NCBI RefSeq assembly: GCF_900099895.1
Contig: NZ_FNDY01000043.1
Span: 1-33,557 of the forward strand
Direction of reading: 5' to 3'
DNA from: Paenibacillus naphthalenovorans
GTDB lineage: Bacteria > Bacillota > Bacilli > Paenibacillales > NBRC-103111
Length of the DNA stretch: 33,557 bases
The stretch's first letter is position 1, and every line of letters starts with the position of its first letter. The notes below the pieces were generated by a model. That model saw only the letters and a program-made list of their open reading frames with translations, had not been told where the DNA came from and made no database searches. Position numbers and translations under genes: made by a program. Positions 21,665 to 28,516 of this stretch are shown here, one piece after another.

Positions 21665-23175
21665 GTCGCACCAACTCCGTCAAAAGGCTGTTCACGATTT
21701 GGATCACGACTAATTTCTTCGTAAGGATCCGCTGTTTCTGCCTCTCGTTGTTTCTCCATCCGTTTCATCTCATCCTTTGTATTTGTAACCCATGGATGGT
21801 TTGCGACGATTGTCTCATCCGAGATGATGCCGACGCTATTCTTGGCGTTCGTGATTGCATCGGTTTCGTTAATAAGAATATCGCGGTTGAAAATGATTTC
21901 GACGTCCTCGTTACTAAAGTCGCCTATACCGCTGTTGTTCAAATGTTGATCAATAAACCAAAGAAGCTGCTCCAAACTGGCTTGAAACTCGGTTTCGATA
22001 ATATTGGCATCCATGTCGAGATCCGCGTATAAAAATTTGAGCGATATGCCAGATGGACTACTTCCGAGATCCGTAGCTTGCGTATCCACGCCCCGGCCGA
22101 ATTCATATATGTCCTTTCGCAAGAGCTCGAGGTGATTTTTCATTGCTTCTGTATTGATTTCAAGGTTGAGAGTATCTACACCGCCTCCTCCCGTGACTTT
22201 TACGGCCCGGTACGCCGCTAAGTTCTGCCTGAACTTAGCCAAATCTTCATCATCGTACTCCTTCAGCACATAGATCGAATTCGGTAGATCCGTTAGGTTA
22301 TTGCTGTTGTCTGAGGTTTGAAGGTCGTAATCGTCCACAAGTGACTTAATGAACTTGATTAAAGGTTGTTCCTCATCATTGTATTTGAAACAAACAAACG
22401 GAACTCGCTCCCAGTTGTAATGTCGCTCTTTACCATCGGCATCGACAACAGAAAAATGACTGTCAACATCACCAGCCTCAACATCGGGGAGTAGCCCTGC
22501 AGATGTATTTAGTGTTGAATCTCCGGTTCCCATTACATAACGTCTTACACCCTCATGGTTCCAGAATTCTACTTTGGTGACGATTTTTTTAGTCGTCCCC
22601 TCATAAGTCTCCACCTCATAGACCCGGATTATCGCATCTAGCTGAGTATGAGCAGCATCTTTCCATAGAGGTATGACCTCATTTGGCGGCAGACGCTTGA
22701 AGGCGAGTTTATTTTCGTCATAGTAGACTTGTAACCACCCGCGGCCTTTGTTGATCGCGTCCTTGCCTATATTTTTCATCAGCCGTAGGAATCCTTTATC
22801 AAAAATCCCTCTTAACGCTTCGTCGTAGGTGTTATTCTTAGCTTGGATCGATATCGGCTTAGAAAGAAGATATCCTACCTTCTGGTCAACCAATTTGCGG
22901 ACGATAGAATGTACTAGTTTGTTGTTTGCAAGATTCTTGTCCTCAACCTGCTGCCCGTCCATTCCAATAACTAGCCGTTTACGCTTTAGTATGTCGTGAT
23001 CGCCTTCGTAATACTTTTGCCCAGTGACCATCCAGCGGAGCTCATCAGATTTCTTCCAGGAATCGATCTCCATTTTAATGATTTGCTCGGTCGTCATGGC
23101 CGATGCTGCACCAGCGGCTAAAATTTTGCTGATATCCAGTTGTTTCACCTCCCTTTTCGGCAGACATATGTACAA
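21661..23175 (-). CDS. Portal protein (SPP1 gp6-like)
   Basis: A portal of up to 504 residues that forms the dodecameric DNA channel and docks the terminase. Typical segments are TTEQIIKMEIDSWKKSDELRWMVTGQKYYEGDHDIL, LVHSIVRKLVDQKVGYLLSKP, IGKDAINKGRGWLQVYYDENKLAFKRLPPNEVIPLWKD, and LPNSIYVLKEYDDEDL. The ATG at 23175 has no ribosome binding site. An excellent AAAGGGAGGTG sits inside the reading frame and points to a CTG start at 23139. The portal stop overlaps the MuF start. Confidence 0.92.
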   Translation of the reverse strand: MYICLPKREVKQLDISKILAAGAASAMTTEQIIKMEIDSWKKSDELRWMVTGQKYYEGDHDILKRKRLVIGMDGQQVEDKNLANNKLVHSIVRKLVDQKVGYLLSKPISIQAKNNTYDEALRGIFDKGFLRLMKNIGKDAINKGRGWLQVYYDENKLAFKRLPPNEVIPLWKDAAHTQLDAIIRVYEVETYEGTTKKIVTKVEFWNHEGVRRYVMGTGDSTLNTSAGLLPDVEAGDVDSHFSVVDADGKERHYNWERVPFVCFKYNDEEQPLIKFIKSLVDDYDLQTSDNSNNLTDLPNSIYVLKEYDDEDLAKFRQNLAAYRAVKVTGGGGVDTLNLEINTEAMKNHLELLRKDIYEFGRGVDTQATDLGSSPSGISLKFLYADLDMDANIIETEFQASLEQLLWFIDQHLNNSGIGDFSNEDVEIIFNRDILINETDAITNAKNSVGIISDETIVANHPWVTNTKDEMKRMEKQREAETADPYEEISRDPNREQPFDGVGAT

Positions 23176-23333
23176 AATATTTGTTTTTGTGAATATGTCT
23201 AAAAAAGAACTCTCGATATTCGGCCATTTTTAACCGTAATCGGCGATTTGCCTTCCGTGAAACAATCGAAAAAATAGGTCAAAAATCGAGATTCACGATC
23301 TTTGATTTTCTCCCGATTTCTCCGTTTTACATG
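23176..23333. other. Spacer between terL and portal genes
   Basis: About 160 bases separate two otherwise tightly packed packaging genes. The portal-proximal end carries AGACATATGTACAAAAT (23162-23178), nearly identical to a sequence ahead of terS. A 49-codon minus-strand frame starting MAEYREFFFRHIH runs through the spacer into the portal gene and is probably not real. A TTGACC hexamer is present without a good -10. Confidence 0.5.
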
Positions 23334-24587
23334 CTAATCAAATGAGACGCCTGAAGGCTTGCGAATTTGCTCCATAGCATACCTCAATGCGTCCAAGGCG
23401 TGATTGAAATCGTCAATCGGCCGGTTCAGGAAACGCCCACTTTTGTCCTGGTCCCATACATAACTTGATAGCTCCATGCTAACGTTTGGGCAGCGGAATT
23501 TATGAACAATGATTTCGTATTGCTGCAAATACTGAATCCCTGTATTGACGCTATCGGGTCCTTTATCAGCTGGCCGTATCCGATGTATCCCGTACCCTCG
23601 GATTTCGTCGATGGACTTTGGTTCCGATGAATCCGCAATGATCCGCTCTTTGGCATACCCTTTACGCTTAATCATCTCGGCAATCTCGTTATTTTTCATG
23701 GCGTGCTCATAGTGCTCATCGAAAATGTACAGCTTTTTCAAACTCTTGTTTACGAGAGCTGCAACAAATGCGCTCGGGTCGTTCGTATATCCAAAGTCCA
23801 GTCCAAAGATAGCCTTGTAACCTGGAAGCTTGGCAATCTGTAGCCAATCGAATTCTTCCTCACGCCAATTTTCATATATGGCCCCCTCTGCGATGCCCCA
23901 ATTCCCCTCACCCTCGACGCGGTGTCGTTTGGGCTTTTGCTCGCGCATCCATTCGAATAGAGCCCGGTCATCATCACCTAAGAACTCATTGCATTTATAA
24001 GTGGTGGTCAAAGCCAATGTATTCGGGTTTTCGGCATCAAAAAAACGCCGTTTCAGCCAGTGTTTTTCATTCCACGGGTTGAAAGTCAGCGTCAGTTGTT
24101 TGAAATATCCCTCGGGCAGCTCGCCGCGAATGGACATATCCACCTTATCAAAATCATCTTCATTCAGGATCTGATAGGCTTCTTCTACCCATACCCAGCA
24201 AAGATATCCGGTATCTACCGTTATCGACGTGATGCTCATAGGATCGTCAAGGCCACGGAATAGGATTTTCTGACCTGTCGGTTTATAGACCGCCTCAAGC
24301 GGGCTCTTCTTGAATTGCCATAAATGAGATACCCCTAAGCGGTTCGCTGCCCATTTGAGCTGTGCCCAGGTCGAATCCTTATGCGTATTGAACGTCTTCC
24401 GGATAACAAGCATATTTGCTAAGGGCATGCGCATCATGTGGTAGATATGCCACAATGCAGACGTAACGCTTTTTTTGGAGCCCCTGCCACCTTTGACCAC
24501 ACGATAACGACCACGAAAGCGCCAAAACTCAGCATATCCCTTGCCGATAGTCTGCTGTAGGCTGATTTCCTTACTCATGGACATCAT
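23334..24587 (-). CDS. Terminase large subunit (XtmB-like)
   Basis: A 417-residue packaging motor and nuclease of the PBSX XtmB family. The Walker A-like loop is KGGRGSKKS (residues 32-40), and Walker B is LCWVWVEEAY with the catalytic Glu at 135/136. The nuclease domain starts IFGLDFGYTNDPSAF with metal ligands D264 and D270. It continues IIADSSEPKSIDEIRGYG (D319) and ends DDFNHALDALRYAME. The fourth codon (ATG at 24578) is better spaced from AAGGA than the first. The gene overlaps terS by a few bases. Confidence 0.95.
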   Translation of the reverse strand: MMSMSKEISLQQTIGKGYAEFWRFRGRYRVVKGGRGSKKSVTSALWHIYHMMRMPLANMLVIRKTFNTHKDSTWAQLKWAANRLGVSHLWQFKKSPLEAVYKPTGQKILFRGLDDPMSITSITVDTGYLCWVWVEEAYQILNEDDFDKVDMSIRGELPEGYFKQLTLTFNPWNEKHWLKRRFFDAENPNTLALTTTYKCNEFLGDDDRALFEWMREQKPKRHRVEGEGNWGIAEGAIYENWREEEFDWLQIAKLPGYKAIFGLDFGYTNDPSAFVAALVNKSLKKLYIFDEHYEHAMKNNEIAEMIKRKGYAKERIIADSSEPKSIDEIRGYGIHRIRPADKGPDSVNTGIQYLQQYEIIVHKFRCPNVSMELSSYVWDQDKSGRFLNRPIDDFNHALDALRYAMEQIRKPSGVSFD

Positions 24588-25296
24588 CCTTAAAGATAAC
24601 CGGGTCCGGTATCGTGTCCTTATTCAGCTGCGTCACTTCTGCCTTCAGCTTGGCAATCCGGAGCCGCTGTTCCTCCTGTATCTCGTCAGGTGGAATAGCC
24701 CGCAGCATATCGTCATATTGCCTGATCATAGATGAAAGTCTACTCATCGCCGCAGATTGAGAAGTCAGGACCCTGCCTTGCTTATCCCAAGCATGCTGAT
24801 ACTCCCACTCGATCTCCTCAGTTGAACCACCATCTTTCCCACCAAAATAAATCGTCTTTTGCTTTTTGAGCACCTGTGTCTCATCCTGCTGATCCCGCAC
24901 AAACATAATCTTCTGCGATCTTACAAGGTTTGTCCATGCGATACGAATCTGCATCCACAGCATGTCGAGCGGCGATAATGTTTCCGTTGCATCGAAAAGC
25001 TCCAGTGTTTCGGGATCGTCCGGGAGGAATTTACGGAATAAGCCATGTTTAACAGCCTTGTCGTTACCTGGCGGGCCACCTTTACCACCCTTGTTGCCCT
25101 TTGCATTCTTATTCCCTTTAGGCGCACCACGTTTCGGTTCCGGCAGATCGTCCCATTTATCAATGCTTTTCCACTTACGGACCATAGCTGCGCTGATACC
25201 CAGCTCGGCGGCGATTTCAGAAGGCTTCTTTTGTTTTCCACTTTCAAACCATATTTTGAGTGCGCGTTTTCTGTCCGGGCTTCGTTCCCTCGACAT
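24571..25296 (-). CDS. Terminase small subunit (XtmA-like)
   Basis: A 241-residue DNA-recognition subunit of the terminase. The N-terminus MSRERSPDRKRALKIWFESG leads to a helix-turn-helix (KKPSEIAAELGISAAMVRKWKS). A flexible basic Gly/Lys/Asn-rich stretch (GNKNAKGNKGGKGGP) comes next, followed by a helical oligomerisation region. It selects the packaging start site, so the repeats just upstream are candidate targets. The chosen ATG follows GTGAGGTGGG. An in-frame extension to 25437 covers the repeat region and lacks a ribosome binding site. Confidence 0.92.
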   Translation of the reverse strand: MSRERSPDRKRALKIWFESGKQKKPSEIAAELGISAAMVRKWKSIDKWDDLPEPKRGAPKGNKNAKGNKGGKGGPPGNDKAVKHGLFRKFLPDDPETLELFDATETLSPLDMLWMQIRIAWTNLVRSQKIMFVRDQQDETQVLKKQKTIYFGGKDGGSTEEIEWEYQHAWDKQGRVLTSQSAAMSRLSSMIRQYDDMLRAIPPDEIQEEQRLRIAKLKAEVTQLNKDTIPDPVIFKDDVHE

Positions 25297-25323
25297 TACA
25301 TCCCACCTCACCCCCAAAAAGTC

Positions 25324-25567
25324 TATGCATCGTTTATGCAAAGACATATGTATAAAATCCTGAATTTTGTACAGAAGTACATTCCTGACGCAACGCGGAA
25401 AATCGCATAACGGCGTAGTTTCCAAGCTGTTTTCCATTCAATCATTTATACATCGTTTATGCAGAAACCCGAAATCCCGCGTCATTACGGCTTTTCTTAA
25501 AATCAGCTGCGGATCCTGTTTGCTGTTGTTAATGGTCTTTTCGCCCCGTTTATACAGCGATTATGCA
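25324..25567. repeat. Three spaced 17-bp repeats upstream of terS
   Basis: TATGCATCGTTTATGCA (25324-25340), TATACATCGTTTATGCA (25447-25463) and TATACAGCGATTATGCA (25551-25567) share the form TATRCAKCGWTTATGCA. They lie in the gene-free leader between the zinc-ribbon gene and terS, in the same orientation and about 104-123 bp apart. Candidate roles are packaging (pac/cos) recognition sites or operators. Copies were located by eye. Confidence 0.8.
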
Positions 25568-25568
25568 A

Positions 25569-25763
25569 TTATAGGATGGGCTTGCCGAGCAGATAAACCT
25601 TCCCGTTGATGACGATGTAAAGGGGCCGTTTGCATTCCGGGCACCAAGCATGTACATCATCGCCCAGCGTTTCGCCATGCCATATCAAACGTTGCCCGCA
25701 GCATTCGGTAATGAGGAACTTGGAGAGGTGTTTTGACGGCTTTGGAGCGCTGTTTGAAGCCAC
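25569..25763 (-). CDS. Small zinc-ribbon protein
   Basis: About 64 residues with two Cys pairs, ITECCGQRLIWHGET and AWCPECKRPLYI, forming a likely zinc ribbon. Such small proteins are common next to terminase genes. GTG at 25763 lies nine bases from AGGGGGG and is preferred. An upstream ATG at 25781 contains the ribosome binding site itself. The function is unknown; nucleic-acid binding or regulation is possible. Confidence 0.6.
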   Translation of the reverse strand: MASNSAPKPSKHLSKFLITECCGQRLIWHGETLGDDVHAWCPECKRPLYIVINGKVYLLGKPIL

Positions 25764-26004
25764 AAAACATACCCCCCTCATTTTTTGAGTTGGTTTTCAC
25801 GTTATTTTACGATCAACCATTTACTGTATTTACTTACAGATAACTTACATATTTCACAACAGGAATTTTTTGCCTCAAAACCACCTAAAAAAGCCTATTT
25901 TATTCACTTCAATGTAAATTGAGTTGCAGTGAGTAATGTGGTGAAAAGTCAATAAAATCAAGGCTAAATTATTACTTGAAAAAATGAGTGCGACATTAGT
26001 TGAT
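25764..26004. other. AT-rich gap between recombinase and zinc-ribbon genes
   Basis: No gene is seen. The stretch is AT-rich and contains an interrupted palindrome CTGTA-TTTACT-TACAG (25824-25839) that looks like an operator. Minus-strand hexamers such as TTGACT and TAAAAT occur without good spacing. It is a plausible place for a late promoter, but none can be called with confidence. Confidence 0.45.
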
Positions 26005-26571
26005 TTATGCGTAACTCAGTTCATCTACTGCCCTGTCTGCCATGTCCTGAGTGATGCCGATATAGCGCAAAGTGACCGTTTCAGAGCTGTGGTTAAACAT
26101 TTCCATTAGTAACGCTAGATTCCTCGGATTATGCATGTACAAGTGGTAGCCCCATGTTTTCCGCATGGTGTGGCAACCGATGTCACGGAGATTAAAATGC
26201 CGGGCAGCAAAGTTAAGCATTTTGTAAGCCGTGCTGCGATGTAGAGGCTGCTGTCTCAGCCCCGATTTGATTTTCCGGCTGCGAGCAGGGAATAAGAACT
26301 CTTCCGGCTGCTTTCCCTTTATATAGGGATTCAACGCCTCACGCAGTTCAATATTGATCTTGATCATTTTCGGCTTATTAGTCTTGCCTTCCCGCAGCAC
26401 GATATGAGTTCCAGACACGTCCGAGACGCGCAGCCAAAGTATGTCGGAGATTCGAAGGCCGGTATAGATGCCTGTACAAAATAGAACATAATCCCGTTGA
26501 TTCCGTCCTTTTAGGAAGCTCTTGATGCCTTCAATTACTCGCTTATCCCGGATCGGCTGGACGATGTTCAT
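26005..26571 (-). CDS. Short tyrosine recombinase (catalytic domain only)
   Basis: A 188-residue protein made almost only of the catalytic domain of tyrosine recombinases. Visible residues are R40 in YTGLRISDILWL, K63/K66 in REGKTNK, H134 and R137 in IGCHTMRKTWGYHLY, H161 in MEMFNHSS and nucleophile Y170 in VTLRYIGI. The N-terminal core-binding domain of normal integrases is absent. It lies at the early/late boundary and not beside an attachment site or repressor. A role in genome resolution, or as accessory recombinase, is more likely than prophage integration. Its start overlaps the upstream stop. Confidence 0.88.
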   Translation of the reverse strand: MNIVQPIRDKRVIEGIKSFLKGRNQRDYVLFCTGIYTGLRISDILWLRVSDVSGTHIVLREGKTNKPKMIKINIELREALNPYIKGKQPEEFLFPARSRKIKSGLRQQPLHRSTAYKMLNFAARHFNLRDIGCHTMRKTWGYHLYMHNPRNLALLMEMFNHSSETVTLRYIGITQDMADRAVDELSYA

Positions 26572-26888
26572 GGAATAGTCCCTCCATCTGTTCGGGGTAG
26601 CTTAATCCTGTCATTATGCATTTCCGCCCAAACAAGTCCTCTCGGGATATCGAAATCAGACTTTCCGTAACAAGTGGTGAGCAACATGCTCGATCGAATA
26701 ATGTAATAGGCCCACCATACACCATCAAAATTAACAAAGCGTTTCTTTTTGGTATGGTAATTCTTTTCTGCGAAAAGATCCCGGCATCGTTTCTCTAATT
26801 CATTCCAGCCGATCATCTCAACACGTTCCGTGTATCTTACGTAAGCGTGATAGCTCAACTCGATTTGCGTTGGATCATTCGATTTCAT
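26568..26888 (-). CDS. Unknown small phage protein
   Basis: A 106-residue basic protein with SYHAYVRYTERVEMIGWNELEKRC and VNFDGVWWAYYIIRSSMLLTTCYG. Short proteins with an H-x-x-x-R-x-x-ERV start occur in Firmicute phages, but I cannot name the family. The ATG at 26888 follows AAAGGGG and GGGAGTG signals. A start at 26951 lacks one. It is coupled to the recombinase gene by ATGA. Confidence 0.6.
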   Translation of the reverse strand: MKSNDPTQIELSYHAYVRYTERVEMIGWNELEKRCRDLFAEKNYHTKKKRFVNFDGVWWAYYIIRSSMLLTTCYGKSDFDIPRGLVWAEMHNDRIKLPRTDGGTIP

Positions 26889-27004
26889 AGCCCCTTTCAC
26901 TCCCAAGAATGATATCCCGGCATTATGGCTTACCGGTAGACCTCTCACCAATGCTCAAGCCAATGCATACTATTTATTATCCTCCAGAAAGGAGGGAATC
27001 CACG

Positions 27005-27073
27005 ATGACAGCTGTACAACTCACCTTCACGTATCGTGCCGTCAATGTCACTATCATCGTCTGGTTCGTTTAA
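27005..27073 (+). CDS. Candidate 22-residue hydrophobic peptide
   Basis: A strong AAAGGAGGGA precedes ATG ten bases downstream, on the opposite strand to all neighbours. The peptide is MTAVQLTFTYRAVNVTIIVWFV. The Shine-Dalgarno sequence pairs with CCTCC five bases upstream (26981-26995), which would mask it. A long hairpin (CTGGTTCGTTT with AAACG and AACCAG, 27061-27087) covers the stop. This layout resembles mRNAs of type I toxins. The length and sequence do not match a named toxin family that I know. Confidence 0.35.
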   Translation: MTAVQLTFTYRAVNVTIIVWFV

Positions 27074-27164
27074 AAAACGAAAACCAGCGGTTCGGGAAAA
27101 GAGAAGAAAAACGCTCTTTCCTGAAGCGGGATTAAAAGCAAAATATACATAATTGAGTACCGGG

Positions 27165-27197
27165 TAATTAAAAAAAAGAAGCCATCAAATGGCTTCT
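27165..27197 (-). terminator. Strong terminator of the structured RNA
   Basis: On the minus strand AGAAGCCAT, a TTG loop and ATGGCTTCT pair perfectly, followed by eight or more T residues. This is among the best terminators in the window and fixes the 3-prime end of the folded RNA described next. Confidence 0.9.
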
Positions 27198-27440
27198 CGT
27201 GTTAACCTTATCCCTTCCGCAGCAACCTGAAACCTCAGGCCACTGAGCAAGGGACAAAAAAGTCCCTTACTTAATATGAGGCATCTTACCCCACAAGCTC
27301 GCGCTACACCCTTGCGACAAGGCGCTAAGGTCAATGGACCGTTCAGCGTAACCGAGAGCCTATGGTGATAAGGGTTCGATAGGCACCACCCCGGTGTCTC
27401 CACCGTATGTAATGCCAATTTATCACCAAAATAACCCTCG
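27198..27440 (-). ncRNA. Structured RNA resembling HEARO (IsrB/IscB-type omega RNA), no ORF
   Basis: On the minus strand about 240 non-coding bases fold into consecutive stems. GGTGATAA pairs with TTATCACC, enclosing the hairpin CGGTG-GAGA-CACCG. CGCTgAA with TTAGCG encloses GGTC-CATT-GACC. There follow CCTTG-TCG-CAAGG, AAGGGAC-T6-GTCCCTT inside CCTCA/TGAGG, and CCTGA-GGTT-TCAGG. A GGTGGAGACACC hairpin followed by GGTGCC, AACCC and TTATCACC recalls the HEARO RNA of IsrB-type elements. HEARO copies without a nuclease gene are known. The HEARO assignment is from memory of the pattern; the folded RNA itself is clear. Confidence 0.6.
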
Positions 27441-27442
27441 AA

Positions 27443-27460
27443 AGTCTCAAAATAGTCTCA
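27443..27460 (-). repeat. Twin GAGACT motif after the late regulator gene
   Basis: TGAGACTATTTTGAGACT contains two TGAGACT copies with an 11-base period, close to one helical turn. It lies a few bases after the stop of the RinA/ArpU-like gene. It could be the binding site of that activator or of another early regulator. Confidence 0.45.
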
Positions 27461-27462
27461 TT

Positions 27463-27837
27463 TCATCTCCAACCAATTTTTTTTGCAATTTCTATTACAA
27501 TTTCATCCCGCCAACGGATTGCCGTAGCTCGTCCTACATCTAATTCAATTGCAACCCCGTCCCAAGTAAGTAGTTGCGGCCTGGTCCAGTATCTTAGCTT
27601 AATGAGTTTCTGTTTTTCCTGTGGCAACTGGCCAACCACATTTTCTATCGCGTCGGTTATATGTTCCATTTGTTCAAGCATTCGATGCTTCATGATTTTA
27701 ACCACTGTCTGTTCACTTTGATCATTCAAAAGCTCATTCTTTATTTTGACGATTTCTTTTTGTGTATCCTGAAATGAATATAGTTCCGATTCCACATGCT
27801 GGAATGTTCCCTTTTTGATTGTTGTTTGTTTCAACAT
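27463..27837 (-). CDS. RinA/ArpU-like phage late transcriptional regulator
   Basis: A 124-residue protein. The first two thirds are helical (KEIVKIKNELLNDQSEQ; VVKIMKHRMLEQMEHITDAI). The C-terminus is a sigma-region-4-like helix-turn-helix: LPQEKQKLIKLRYW, then VAIELDVGRATAIRWRDEIVIEIAKKIGW. This arrangement is typical of RinA/ArpU-type proteins that switch on late genes in Firmicute phages. It is the last early gene before the switch region, which fits. GGGGTGATTA precedes the ATG. Confidence 0.82.
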   Translation of the reverse strand: MLKQTTIKKGTFQHVESELYSFQDTQKEIVKIKNELLNDQSEQTVVKIMKHRMLEQMEHITDAIENVVGQLPQEKQKLIKLRYWTRPQLLTWDGVAIELDVGRATAIRWRDEIVIEIAKKIGWR

Positions 27838-27883
27838 TAATCACCCCGCTACACTCATGTCTGTAGAATCCGCCTTCCCCGAC

Positions 27884-28516
27884 TTAAAATCCCATACTCA
27901 TTTGGATCGGTTGTTCTTTCTTAACTACCAATTGTTCTGCCGGCTTATACGGCCATCTCTTTGTCAGCTCGTCCAGCATAGCTCCGAGCACACCGAACCA
28001 CTCTTTCAGGTACTTTTCCTTCATCTCGTCATAAGCCGCTTGTGACTCCCATGCGATCCGGCCCGTTGGATCGATATCCGGCCGCAATACCCAACGACTC
28101 TCACCAAACTTTAACCGGGTACCGCCGCAGCGGAACCCGTTAAGTACGGCGCAGATCTCGTCATCATATTCATGAGCCAGCTCGAGCAACGCGGTCCATA
28201 AGGCCGTGTCTTCTTTGAGATCCGGGCGCGGGTCGATCCAATGCGGGAGAGGCAAATGCGCAGACGTCTGCGCATTTGATTGTCCAATCGTTGGACAAAC
28301 GGTAGACGTCTGCCGATTTCCCTCAGAACCTAGCGACGTCGCCAGGTTTAACCGGAAATGTCCCGACGTCGCGACATTTGATATTTTGTTCAATTCCTCT
28401 CGCAGCTTATTGATCCGCATCTTAACCGGTTCATATTTAGAGTCGTTAGGCTGCAGTGTAGCGAGATAGGCTTCCCCATTCTGGATACGTTCTTCTAAGT
28501 CAGATCGTTTGTCCAT
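27884..28516 (-). CDS. Unknown early protein with palindrome-encoded linker
   Basis: A 210-residue protein. Residues 1-46 are a helical hairpin (RSDLEERIQNGEAYLATLQ; VKMRINKLREELNKIS). Residues 47-90 are a low-complexity linker in which (A/Q)TS recurs at 49-51, 59-61, 69-71 and 83-85. From 91 on comes a folded domain (DLKEDTALWTALLELAHEYDDEICAVLNGFRCGGTRLKFG and WVLRPDIDPTGRIAWES) ending in helices. I do not recognise the family. It overlaps the preceding gene by 17 bases. The linker DNA is the palindrome cluster listed next. Confidence 0.72.
   Translation of the reverse strand: MDKRSDLEERIQNGEAYLATLQPNDSKYEPVKMRINKLREELNKISNVATSGHFRLNLATSLGSEGNRQTSTVCPTIGQSNAQTSAHLPLPHWIDPRPDLKEDTALWTALLELAHEYDDEICAVLNGFRCGGTRLKFGESRWVLRPDIDPTGRIAWESQAAYDEMKEKYLKEWFGVLGAMLDELTKRWPYKPAEQLVVKKEQPIQMSMGF
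28253..28379. repeat. Cluster of five palindromes, four centred on GACGTC
   Basis: A perfect 26-bp palindrome (28253-28278; half CAAATGCGCAGAC) is followed by TTGTCCAA-TCG-TTGGACAA (28280-28298). Next come CGGTAGAC/GTCTGCCG with one mismatch (28300-28315), a 22-bp palindrome AACCTAGCGAC/GTCGCCAGGTT with one mismatch (28327-28348), and a 24-bp palindrome AAATGTCCCGAC/GTCGCGACATTT with one mismatch (28356-28379). The centres of the last three lie exactly 30 bp apart. All lie within the reading frame, in the same codon phase at the GACGTC centres. Confidence 0.9.

Noticed and set aside
23060..23240. 49-codon minus-strand frame MAEYREFFFRHIH upstream of and into the portal gene
   Set aside because: It lacks a ribosome binding site, and most of its length is out of frame within the portal gene. 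The shared DNA motif explains its likeness to the extension ahead of terS.
25297..25437. N-terminal extension of the terminase small subunit
   Set aside because: It has no ribosome binding site and covers the 17-bp repeat. The ATG at 25296 has a good signal and begins the conserved domain.
26005..26571. Prophage integrase and attachment site
   Set aside because: The recombinase lacks the N-terminal domains of integrases, lies among late-switch genes, and no att-like repeat, excisionase or repressor gene is near.
27165..27440. Group I or group II intron as explanation of the folded RNA
   Set aside because: I could not find the conserved catalytic core of group I or the domain V hairpin of group II, and no interrupted gene flanks it.
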